This document shows positions 55,227 to 62,912 of a stretch of DNA of 64,000 nucleotides, in pieces. A model generated the notes under the pieces. That model had not been told where the DNA came from, made no database searches, and saw only the letters and a list, made by a program, of their open reading frames with translations. A program made the position numbers and the translations under genes. The DNA is taken from positions 62,001 to 126,000 of the forward strand of contig JAJNDK010000002.1 of the NCBI GenBank assembly GCA_021156365.1, given 5' to 3'. Position 1 is the first letter of the stretch; the number at the start of each line of letters is the position of its first letter. The DNA is from Bacteroidota bacterium. Lineage in GTDB: Bacteria; Bacteroidota; Bacteroidia; B-17B0; Aurantibacillaceae.

Positions 55227-55298
55227 AGGTCTAAACTGAAAAAAATTTACATAAGTTCGCACCATACACAACCACCGACCGCAGTAATTACGTGATGT

Positions 55299-56819
55299 AT
55301 GGAATATGAGCTGCATTTATTTGAAGCCCTTGTGAATGGCCCGATGCCTTCCATTTTACCGATCGAAGAAGGTACAAGCTACCGAAGTGTTTTGAACAAG
55401 AAACACGGGAGCTGTGAACATGTTACGGTGGCGACCTTCGGCCGAAGCGGTCGCAAATTTGTATTAAAGGAAAAAAGTATAATTAATTCGTTAAATCCCT
55501 CTTATGAAGATATAAGCAGTCAAACCAACTTGTTTGAGAATGTTCCTGCGGATCATTTAGCGCGGGAGGTACTGGCTCTTCTGCATATAGACAAGAGCAA
55601 TGTAAAAAGTGTAGAGGTTGAGAACAAGCAGGGTAAATCCATTGTCAGAATAAGACAGAAAATTCAGTGTGAAAGTCTGCCTGAAGTAGAGGCGCGGTAT
55701 TATTATTACTGCGACGTGATGCGGAATGAAATACTACGTATTAAAAGACACATACAGACCGCTGTATTTGAGTTCAGGACTCCAAAAGAAATAGAATTGT
55801 ACGTACACAATATGCAGCAATCTCTGATTAGTCTTTGTTTCAGGGCTCTTCGGCAATTGTTACCAGGGGACCAAAGCACTATTTATAAAACGTCAACGGA
55901 ATTTACAGATACGGATATTCTGAAAAGCTGCTTTATTTCTCTTGAACGGATATTGCGATTCCTGGAGAAGCATTATCTGAAGTATGTTGATGAGAATATA
56001 CAGATCCCTTTCCGCTCTTCGCTGATAAAAACTTACCGGATAGCCGAGAAGCTGGAGTTGGTAAAATCAGCTTTGCTGAGCTGTGGGATCGATCTGGCCT
56101 TGCTCCGGATCATTTATGTACCGCTGCTTAAACTTAATTCTATTTCGCTGAAGGATCGCATTACTTATCATGAACTCATTTATGCCAATACTTACCTGGA
56201 TGCTTTTTATCATGAAATAAAAGGGAGCGGATCGGGTCTCGGGCTCAAACAAATAACGGATGTTCTTTACCTGATAAATTACAATTCTCTGGATTTGCAA
56301 TTATACGAGGTTGCTGCAATAAAGAGTTCTTTGGATGCCGTTTCAGGAGTAACTGAGAAAATTGATTATTTGTATCACCGGTTGAAATTGATTAATCAAC
56401 GCAGCTGCAGGATAAACATAAAATTTGATCCTGGCTTGCCCTCCTTAAAAGAGCAGCTGAGCACCTGGATAGAGGAAGAAATCACTTACCTGAACAAACA
56501 TTTATTACTGGAGGCGAAACAGGCGCCGATTAACTTGTTTACGGAAACGGAGAAGCCAAAGCTTCAATCTGTTTATACGGTGGCGCAACTGGCGTTATTT
56601 TATCGCCTGCAAGCTGATGCGGGGATCATTACGAATAAACTACAAACGGATATTTTTAAACACATTGCGGATAACTACAAAACGTCGCGAACAATGGACA
56701 TTTCGCCAGACAGCGTTAAAAACAGGTTCTACAACATCGATCATACGGCCATAGAGGCGGTAAAGGAAAAAACCATTGAACTGCTTAACCAATTGCAGAT
56801 CGTGCAGCCAGACGTTTAA
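55299..56819 (+). CDS. RteC-like/unknown element protein
   Basis: 506 residues, mainly helical and soluble. The C-terminal 120 residues (VAQLALFYRLQADAGIITNK, then HIADNYKTSRTMDISPDSVKNRFYN) have the look of the RteC family and related proteins of Bacteroidota mobile elements; the N-terminal 250 residues are not recognised. The start at 55299 gives MEYELHLFEALVNGPMPSI. A regulator of excision is possible. Confidence 0.55.
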   Translation: MEYELHLFEALVNGPMPSILPIEEGTSYRSVLNKKHGSCEHVTVATFGRSGRKFVLKEKSIINSLNPSYEDISSQTNLFENVPADHLAREVLALLHIDKSNVKSVEVENKQGKSIVRIRQKIQCESLPEVEARYYYYCDVMRNEILRIKRHIQTAVFEFRTPKEIELYVHNMQQSLISLCFRALRQLLPGDQSTIYKTSTEFTDTDILKSCFISLERILRFLEKHYLKYVDENIQIPFRSSLIKTYRIAEKLELVKSALLSCGIDLALLRIIYVPLLKLNSISLKDRITYHELIYANTYLDAFYHEIKGSGSGLGLKQITDVLYLINYNSLDLQLYEVAAIKSSLDAVSGVTEKIDYLYHRLKLINQRSCRINIKFDPGLPSLKEQLSTWIEEEITYLNKHLLLEAKQAPINLFTETEKPKLQSVYTVAQLALFYRLQADAGIITNKLQTDIFKHIADNYKTSRTMDISPDSVKNRFYNIDHTAIEAVKEKTIELLNQLQIVQPDV

Positions 56820-56911
56820 TATGCCTCTTCATCACTATAGCCAAAACGGATCAATTGAGTTGTGCTATAAAACTTTTTTCTAATAATTTCCTTACAATCA
56901 GCTTATTAACG

Positions 56912-56927
56912 AGGGTTGCGCAACCCT
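56912..56927. promoter_or_regulatory. palindrome upstream of HTH gene
   Basis: AGGGTTGCGCAACCCT is a perfect 16-bp palindrome about 60 bp before the excisionase-like gene. It is followed by GCAACCCTGAATTTTAA, which resembles part of the Gabija-flanking repeat. Confidence 0.5.
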
Positions 56928-56986
56928 AGCAACCCTGAATTTTAAAAGCCAATATAGTTCTTTGTGGAAACACAAAATAATCTACT

Positions 56987-57301
56987 ATGGCATTAGAAGT
57001 ATTAACACGAGATGATCTGAACATCTTTAAAAGTGAGTTGTTCGCAGAGCTGAACAAGCTGCTGGCGGATAAGAAAACAAAGGAAACCCGGGAGTATTTA
57101 AAGACCTGGGAAGTAATGAAAGCCTTTAATATTTCGAAAGGCACTTTGCAAACTATGCGCGCCAATGGCTTATTGCCCTTTACCCGTATTGGCAAATGCA
57201 TTTATTTTAAGTACGATGATATAAAAAGAGTGCTTGATGAAAACAGGATACAGCACCATGCAGTGGGCCAGGGCAAAAACCGTTTCTCTATACGCCCCTA
57301 G
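56987..57301 (+). CDS. excisionase-like HTH protein
   Basis: 104 residues with a MerR/HTH_17-type fold: LKTWEVMKAFNISKGTLQTM, then NGLLPFTRIGKCIYFKYDDI. Such proteins in Bacteroidota elements act as excision or replication regulators. It is 2 bp before the next gene. Confidence 0.8.
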   Translation: MALEVLTRDDLNIFKSELFAELNKLLADKKTKETREYLKTWEVMKAFNISKGTLQTMRANGLLPFTRIGKCIYFKYDDIKRVLDENRIQHHAVGQGKNRFSIRP

Positions 57302-57303
57302 GT

Positions 57304-58170
57304 ATGCAGCAAAAGGTAAATTATATCCTTCACCTCAACAGGGTGTTTGAGCAAATTATTTCTGATCAGCGTCTTACGCCGTTTCATGTAAGCCTCTACT
57401 TTTCTCTTTTTCAGTACTGGAATATTGCGAAGTTCAGAAACCCGATCTCTATTAGCCGCGACGATCAAATGAACGCTTCGAAGATCGGCTCTGTGAATAC
57501 TTACCTGCGTTGCCTGAAGGAGCTTGACCAATGGGGCTATATCCGTTATGAGCCTTCGCATAATCCAATGAAGGGAAGCCTTGTTTACTTGTTCACATTT
57601 GATACTGGTACTCATACAAGCAATGATACAACTCAACCTATAACCTCTAATACAACTCAAACCCATGGCAATTATACTACTGCTGATACAAGCACTGAAA
57701 CAACTCTTAAAGAAGTGGTGAGACCTTCTATAAACAGTTTAAACAATACAAACAAATCAAATAAAAAAAACGAGCATGAACACACGCGAAAAAAAAGTAG
57801 TCAGGAATCTTCTTTCGTTATTACAAAGCTCTTTAATGACCCAGGAGCAGAAAGAAAAAAAGTTGCGCGAAAAAAAGAAAGCGCAGATGCGGGATTCAAA
57901 CGGCCGGTTTTGCAAGCCGTCAGCAAACATTTTAGTGCCAATGAATGGCCAGCTATTGAAGCTGAAAAGTTCTTCAATTACTATCAGAGTAACGGTTGGC
58001 TGGTAGGTGGCAAAACACCGATGCGCAGCTGGAAAGCTGCTGCATCGAATTGGATGATCAACTCAAAAACATTTAATCATGAAAAAGACCAGGCTAAAAA
58101 CAAATCCCCAGCAGGAAGAGCCCGATCGCTCAGTACAGAACCAGGTAAAGATTATTCGGAGCCCCTTTGA
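57304..58170 (+). CDS. replication initiator-like protein
   Basis: 288 residues. The N-terminal winged-helix part (VSLYFSLFQYWNIAKFRNPI, then YLRCLKELDQWGYIRYEPS) resembles replication initiators and phage O-like proteins. A Thr/Asn/Ser-rich linker follows, then a C-terminal FFNYYQSNGWLVGGKTPM/W.AAASNWM element typical of DnaD-like replisome organisers. It overlaps the DnaC-like gene by 92 bp, so the pair probably loads a helicase. Confidence 0.7.
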   Translation: MQQKVNYILHLNRVFEQIISDQRLTPFHVSLYFSLFQYWNIAKFRNPISISRDDQMNASKIGSVNTYLRCLKELDQWGYIRYEPSHNPMKGSLVYLFTFDTGTHTSNDTTQPITSNTTQTHGNYTTADTSTETTLKEVVRPSINSLNNTNKSNKKNEHEHTRKKSSQESSFVITKLFNDPGAERKKVARKKESADAGFKRPVLQAVSKHFSANEWPAIEAEKFFNYYQSNGWLVGGKTPMRSWKAAASNWMINSKTFNHEKDQAKNKSPAGRARSLSTEPGKDYSEPL

Positions 58171-58783
58171 TTATAACAAGGCAATTGGTTTCCTGGAGGA
58201 AAAAGGCCGGCGAGAGTTTGGTGAACATTTTTCTATTCCGGAGAGGGATCACCCGATTGTAAAGAAGATCTCCGCTTATTTCCTGAAAGATGAATTTACA
58301 TGCGCTCAGGAGAACCTTCAGCTAGAGAAAGGGATTTTGCTGACGGGTCCCATAGGATGCGGCAAAACGAGCGTAATGGCTTTAATGAAGTACTTTTGTA
58401 ACAGCACGGAGGCGCTGTATATCGTAAAGTCCTGTCGCGATGTCAGTTTTGAGTTTATTAAGGATGGTTACGAAGTTGTGCACCGCTACGGCCAAAACAG
58501 CTTCTACAATAGAGGTAATACCAGTATTCCGAGGCATTATTGCTTCGATGACCTGGGAGCGGAGAACAATCTGAAGTATTTCGGGAATGAATGCAATGTA
58601 ATGGCGGAGATCCTGTTATCGCGCTATGACTTGTTTGTTTCTAAGAAGCTGATCACGCATGTTACTACGAACCTTTCTGCTTCGGAAATTGAAAAATATT
58701 ATGGAGATCGGGTCCGCTCCCGCATGCGGGAGCAGTTTAACCTGATTTCTTTTGACGGGCAAAGCCCGGATAAAAGGAAATAA
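58079..58783 (+). CDS. DnaC-like ATPase
   Basis: 234 residues with Walker A GPIGCGKTS and Walker B HYCFDDLGAE, followed by THVTTNLSASEIEKYYGDRV and RSRMREQFN with the arginine finger: the DnaC/IstB AAA+ pattern. It probably loads the host helicase at the element's origin. Confidence 0.85.
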   Translation: MKKTRLKTNPQQEEPDRSVQNQVKIIRSPFDYNKAIGFLEEKGRREFGEHFSIPERDHPIVKKISAYFLKDEFTCAQENLQLEKGILLTGPIGCGKTSVMALMKYFCNSTEALYIVKSCRDVSFEFIKDGYEVVHRYGQNSFYNRGNTSIPRHYCFDDLGAENNLKYFGNECNVMAEILLSRYDLFVSKKLITHVTTNLSASEIEKYYGDRVRSRMREQFNLISFDGQSPDKRK

Positions 58784-58784
58784 A

Positions 58785-58806
58785 AAAGGCGCCGAAAGGC
58801 GCCTTT
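58785..58806. terminator. bidirectional terminator
   Basis: AAAGGCGCC and GGCGCCTTT form a perfect stem around GAAA, between the convergent DnaC-like and integrase genes. Confidence 0.9.
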
Positions 58807-58812
58807 AATTTT

Positions 58813-60075
58813 TTAAACAGCCTGGCGCTGTAATTCCCCGATATTCTGACCGGCAATGATTGACAGCTTGCTCCGCAACTCCTGCATATTATTGGTTAGT
58901 TTCTTCTTCGTTACTTTGGCATAGCGCTGGGTAGTACGAATAGATTTATGCCCCATCATTTTACTAACGCTTTCTATTGGTACATCGTTTTCTAACGTAA
59001 CTGTTGTAGCGAAAGTAAACCGCGCAGTATGGGAGGTTAGTTCTTTATTTACTCCGCAAATGGTGGCAATCTCTTTTAAATAGCCATTGTAGTTCTGCAA
59101 TGAAATCTGAGGTAATAAATAACCCTCCAACCTGCATGGATGATCATTGTATTTTTCAATTACTTGCTTTGGAACTGGCAAAAGCATTACGTTTTCGGCA
59201 GTATCCGTTTTCGTTCTATCCTTACAGAGCCAAAGTTCACTATCAATGCTCATGATAATATTATCCATTGTGAGGCTCATAACGTCGGTAAAGGCATAGG
59301 CGGTATAACAGCAGAATATATATGCATCTCGAACCTGCTCTAATCTTTTAATTGGCATGGGATGGCTCCAGATCGTATCTATTTCGTGCTGCTCTAACAA
59401 GATAATTTTTGGCTCGATGTACGCACATTTGAAGGCCTTAAAGGGGTTCTTATCTAATTGGCACTTTTTTACTGCAAAATCCAGTACCTGCTTTACGTTT
59501 TTGATGTGTTTCATGTAGGTATTATGTGACTGATCGCATTGAATGGAGAGGTAATGTTCAAAGTCATAGCAATAGGATAAATTGAGTTTATTCAATAAAA
59601 CGTCTGATATTTTCTTCTCGACTTCTAAAAATTTAAAAAAGAATGCCTGTGAGATTTCATGCCGGGTTAATGTTTTATCTGATCTAAGACCTTTAGTGAC
59701 TTTATCCTGAAATTCTTTGTTCATCAGTTTAGTCATTTCTGAAAAGGACTTTTTTCGCTCTGCTTCGTTTTCAATGCCCAGGATTGAGTTTTTTAAAGTC
59801 TCGGCGGTGATCTCTTCTTCTACCGAAAGAAGTACGTTGAAATGCTTTAGTACGTTACTTTTGAACAGGGCCATGTAATCACTAAGATCCTTGGCCTGGG
59901 GAGTTCTGCCAATTACGTTCCCTTTATGCCATTGTTCTTTTGGAATGGTTCGCTGTAGGGAAATTTCTGTTGGCTTTCCTGCTACTGTTAGTTTGCAGTA
60001 AACAGTTCCTTCTCCATTCACCATACGGCGGGAGTTAAGTGAGAAGGATACGTGAAGTGTTGGAATTTTTTTCAT
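58813..60075 (-). CDS. tyrosine-type site-specific integrase
   Basis: 420 residues: N-terminal arm-binding and SAM-like core-binding domains, then the catalytic domain with HTAR in SHTARFTFATTV, GHKS and the nucleophile Tyr in TQRYAKV (about 385). The usual first Arg (TGLR context) is absent; the sequence is TAYAFTDV, as in some Bacteroidota integrases such as IntDOT. It lies beside tRNA-Lys, the attachment site. It would carry out integration and excision. Confidence 0.93.
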   Translation of the reverse strand: MKKIPTLHVSFSLNSRRMVNGEGTVYCKLTVAGKPTEISLQRTIPKEQWHKGNVIGRTPQAKDLSDYMALFKSNVLKHFNVLLSVEEEITAETLKNSILGIENEAERKKSFSEMTKLMNKEFQDKVTKGLRSDKTLTRHEISQAFFFKFLEVEKKISDVLLNKLNLSYCYDFEHYLSIQCDQSHNTYMKHIKNVKQVLDFAVKKCQLDKNPFKAFKCAYIEPKIILLEQHEIDTIWSHPMPIKRLEQVRDAYIFCCYTAYAFTDVMSLTMDNIIMSIDSELWLCKDRTKTDTAENVMLLPVPKQVIEKYNDHPCRLEGYLLPQISLQNYNGYLKEIATICGVNKELTSHTARFTFATTVTLENDVPIESVSKMMGHKSIRTTQRYAKVTKKKLTNNMQELRSKLSIIAGQNIGELQRQAV

Positions 60076-60177
60076 TTTTGTTCGTTTAAAAGGTTAACAA
60101 ATAGCTGGTTTTTGTTAGGTTCTATTGGAATCAAATAGGGCAAAAAGGCTTGATTTTCAAGGCTTTCAAAGATAGTC

Positions 60178-60222
60178 AGCGAACAAGTTTACGACAAGAT
60201 TTTGTTCGCTGAATGGTTCGCT
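60178..60222 (+). other. right arm-type integrase sites
   Basis: GTTCGCT at 60204-60210 and 60216-60222 (12 bp apart), plus an inverted AGCGAAC at 60178-60184 forming AGCGAACAA/TTGTTCGCT. These match the left-end pair. Confidence 0.6.
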
Positions 60223-60331
60223 AAAGAACTATCCCAAATTGATCTGAAATGATCAATTGAAATATCAACGAGAAATTAAATATAATTGAATGCCCGGCTG
60301 AAAGCCTTTGTTTGCAAGGGGTACAAACAAA

Positions 60332-60359
60332 AAAAGGGAGACCGTTAAGCCTCCCTTTT
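60332..60359 (-). terminator. element-borne terminator 3' of tRNA-Lys
   Basis: AAAAGGGAG and CTCCCTTTT form a stem with a minus-strand T run. It lies inside attR and replaces the native terminator left beyond attL. Confidence 0.75.
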
Positions 60360-60389
60360 ACCCGAATTGTTCTTTGTCAAAACAATCAT

Positions 60390-60405
60390 TGTGATCCCGC
60401 TGGGA
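60390..60405. other. attR core
   Basis: TGTGATCCCGCTGGGA, identical to attL, made of the last 14 bases of the tRNA gene plus two. Confidence 0.88.
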
Positions 60406-60464
60406 TTCGAACCCAGGACCCCTACATTAAAAGTGTAATGCTCTACCAGCTGAGCTACGGAATC
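60392..60464 (-). tRNA. tRNA-Lys (TTT)
   Basis: 73 nt. Acceptor GATTCCG pairs with CGGGATC (one wobble), the D-arm is GCTC..GAGC, the anticodon loop is CTTTTAA (TTT) and the T-arm is CTGGG-TTCGAAT-CCCAG. CCA is not encoded. The 3' end is the integration site of the element. Confidence 0.95.
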
Positions 60465-60646
60465 GTTACCTATCACTTTTTATATAAGTATTGATCTTTA
60501 AAAGATCACCTGCCAAAGAACGTTTTCCTTAATTCGGGGTGCAAATATATATACAATATTCAGGATAACAAATTTTTTTTAGCCCATTTTGATATTTTTT
60601 TTTGATCGGTAGATTGCATAAAATATTTACTTTTCGGACTGAAAAT

Positions 60647-61102
60647 ATGAACTTTCAATTGTTCCCTCTTAAAGGCTTTAATGAGCTGTTGTTTGGCTGC
60701 ACGCCAAAGGAATTCATTGCTGTTTTCGGTAAGCCCGACGAAACAGAAGAGCTTAATGATGAGATATTTAACGATCAATCCGTTGTTTACCATTACTGGG
60801 ACATGGGCTTTTCCGCTTTTTTCACTAAAAAAGCCCAAGAGGTGTTTACCAGCATCGAAATTGACGCAGAAAACACCGTTTTGTTTGGAAAACAAGTGTT
60901 TAAGATGAATGAAAAGGAGCTCATCGAACTATTTAAACAGCATTCCTTTGTATTATCGGAAAGCGAAAAACACGATTGGGGTGAAAAACGGCTAAGCTTT
61001 GATGAGGCGGGCGTGGATCTTTATTTTGCCAACAACAAGCTGTCTTCGATCAACTATGGTATAAATACCGAAAGTGATGGTTTTCATTACTTCCCTAACT
61101 GA
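60647..61102 (+). CDS. small unknown protein
   Basis: 151 residues from the ATG at 60647; a TTG at 60602 could add 15 codons but has no support. Soluble alpha/beta protein with no signal peptide (FNELLFGCTPKEFIAVFGKP, then EKELIELFKQHSFVLSE). No family recognised. Its stop shares 1 base with the next start (TGATG), so it is coupled to the hydroxylase gene. Confidence 0.7.
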   Translation: MNFQLFPLKGFNELLFGCTPKEFIAVFGKPDETEELNDEIFNDQSVVYHYWDMGFSAFFTKKAQEVFTSIEIDAENTVLFGKQVFKMNEKELIELFKQHSFVLSESEKHDWGEKRLSFDEAGVDLYFANNKLSSINYGINTESDGFHYFPN

Positions 61103-61836
61103 TGCCTGAATTTCTACACACACTGCCACCGGTCCTTGCCTTCTTTATTTTTCTTGCCGAAAATATGCTGATCGTCAGTGGGGTGATCGGCCTTGGGTAT
61201 TTCATTCAAAAACGTATAGATAAGAACGCAGTTTTCTTTATAAGTACAAAAGAATATGTGACTGCTTTTATCACGCTTTTTATCAATACCTGGATAACTT
61301 TTGCCGGGTTTTTGCTGTGGCAGGGTGGGTTCATCCGGTTCACGACGGACTTTTCCTTCCGCATTCTCCTTGATTTTTTTATCCTTCTCCTCGTTATGGA
61401 CCTGGTCATGTATGTGCTCCACCTGATCATCCATCATTCGGTGTTTTACAAACCCGTTCATGCCTTCCATCATGTGTATGAAAAACCTTCCCCGATCGAT
61501 CTTTTTGTGCTCAGTCCCTTCGAAGCCTTTGCCTTTGGTGTACTGTGGCTTATCCTGATCTTTTTTTATACCTGCAATATATATGCGGTCATTGCTTACC
61601 TCGTTACCAATGTTGTGTTCGGTATGCTCGGGCATCTCAGCATCGAGCCCTTTCCACGCTATTGGTTGCGAATTCCGGGACTTAAGCTAATATGCACTTC
61701 CACTTTCCATTATATCCATCATCAGAACGGTAATTATAATTTCGGATTCTATACCACTATCTGGGACCGCATTGGCAATACACTGGCACCCGATTATAAA
61801 GAACAGTTCTTAAAAAACAAGGAGAAGCAGACATGA
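61102..61836 (+). CDS. fatty acid hydroxylase/sterol desaturase family protein
   Basis: 244 residues with about four membrane segments and the di-iron His clusters HLIIHH, HAFHH and HYIHHQN. The family adds a hydroxyl or desaturates membrane lipids. It is coupled to genes on both sides (1-bp and 4-bp overlaps). Confidence 0.9.
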   Translation: MPEFLHTLPPVLAFFIFLAENMLIVSGVIGLGYFIQKRIDKNAVFFISTKEYVTAFITLFINTWITFAGFLLWQGGFIRFTTDFSFRILLDFFILLLVMDLVMYVLHLIIHHSVFYKPVHAFHHVYEKPSPIDLFVLSPFEAFAFGVLWLILIFFYTCNIYAVIAYLVTNVVFGMLGHLSIEPFPRYWLRIPGLKLICTSTFHYIHHQNGNYNFGFYTTIWDRIGNTLAPDYKEQFLKNKEKQT

Positions 61837-62351
61837 AAAAAATCTACTTTTTAGGGATGCCAGGGTGCGGAAAATCTACGATCGGCAAAAGAGTAGCCAA
61901 AGAGCTGGGATACTCCTTCATTGATCTTGATACGTATATCGAAAAAAAAGAAAACTGTTCGATCAAGGATATTTTCAATTACCAGGGCGAAGAGTATTTC
62001 CGACAAACCGAAGCCTTGCATTTGAAAGACCTCAGCATACTTGAAAAAGATTGTGTGATCTCACTTGGAGGTGGCACTCCCTGTTTTTATAATAATATGG
62101 ATATCGTACGCCGGACCGGTTTTTCCATTTATATAAAAGCCAACGAAAAAATATTGCTGAACCGCCTCGAAAATGCCCGGTCGAAACGGCCCCTGTTTTG
62201 GGGACTTACTCAAAAAGAGATCGAACAAAAACTTATAAAGCTGATCGAAACCCGGAGTCCCTATTATGAAAAAGCTGAGTTAACAGTAAATGCAGCCAAC
62301 CTGAATGAAAAAGAGATCGTTGTGCTGATCCGCAGGCATCAGGCTTCATAG
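61833..62351 (+). CDS. aroK: shikimate kinase
   Basis: 172 residues of normal length. Walker A GMPGCGKST (about 8-16), shikimate-binding Asp in DLDTYIEKKE and Arg in FRQTEALHL, SLGGGTPC and the lid ENARSKRPLF. It phosphorylates shikimate in the aromatic amino acid pathway. Convergent with nadD, overlapping it by 13 bp. Confidence 0.95.
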   Translation: MKKIYFLGMPGCGKSTIGKRVAKELGYSFIDLDTYIEKKENCSIKDIFNYQGEEYFRQTEALHLKDLSILEKDCVISLGGGTPCFYNNMDIVRRTGFSIYIKANEKILLNRLENARSKRPLFWGLTQKEIEQKLIKLIETRSPYYEKAELTVNAANLNEKEIVVLIRRHQAS

Positions 62352-62911
62352 AAATGCATTTCTTCGATATACTTCCACACTGCTTTCGGTAAAAAATAGC
62401 CGGGCTTTTTATTCTCTTTTATGGTATTCCGTATAAAAGAAGAAGAAATTTCCATCACAGGAGCATCCGTTTGCCTTACGGAAGGATGTGCCGCCAGCTT
62501 TCCGCCATCAAAGCCAGGCCGGGGATAGATCAGTAGCTTATACCGGGCAAGGATCTCCTCGTAGTTCTTCCATTTATGAAAGGTTTGCAGGTTGTCCGAT
62601 CCCATGATCAGTGCAAATTTCTTCCGGGGATATTTTTCCTTCAGGTAGGCCAGTGTATTCACCGTATACGATGGCTGAGGCAGGTTAAATTCGATATCAC
62701 TGGCTTTCATACGCGGATCGTCATCGATAGCGAGATTCACCATATGCAGGCGTTGACGGTAATTGAGCAGGGAAGCTTTTTCTTTCAGTGGATTGTGTGG
62801 CGATACAACAAACCACAATTCTTTGAGCCCTTCATATTCCAGCATGTAATTAGCCAGCACCATATGGCCGATATGTACGGGATTAAACGAACCAAAGAAT
62901 AATCCAACCAT
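62339..62911 (-). CDS. nadD: nicotinate-nucleotide adenylyltransferase
   Basis: 190 residues from the ATG at 62911, chosen because GLFFGSFNPVHIGHM is the family start; the frame runs to a TTG at 62956. Motifs GSFNPVHIGH and ISSSFIRNTI (ISSTxIR type) bind ATP. It makes deamido-NAD from nicotinate mononucleotide. 1 bp after the S41 peptidase stop. Confidence 0.95.
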   Translation of the reverse strand: MVGLFFGSFNPVHIGHMVLANYMLEYEGLKELWFVVSPHNPLKEKASLLNYRQRLHMVNLAIDDDPRMKASDIEFNLPQPSYTVNTLAYLKEKYPRKKFALIMGSDNLQTFHKWKNYEEILARYKLLIYPRPGFDGGKLAAHPSVRQTDAPVMEISSSFIRNTIKENKKPGYFLPKAVWKYIEEMHFYEA

Positions 62912-62912
62912 G

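Larger units (their letters stand above)
35133..60405. mobile_element. tRNA-Lys-integrated element carrying a defence island
   Basis: A 16-bp direct repeat (TGTGATCCCGCTGGGA) ends the element on both sides, one copy being the 3' end of tRNA-Lys. An integrase, a DnaC-like ATPase, an initiator-like protein and an excisionase-like HTH protein lie together at the tRNA end. Cargo genes are more AT-rich than the flanking core. No relaxase, type IV secretion, capsid or terminase genes are visible. Confidence 0.9.
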
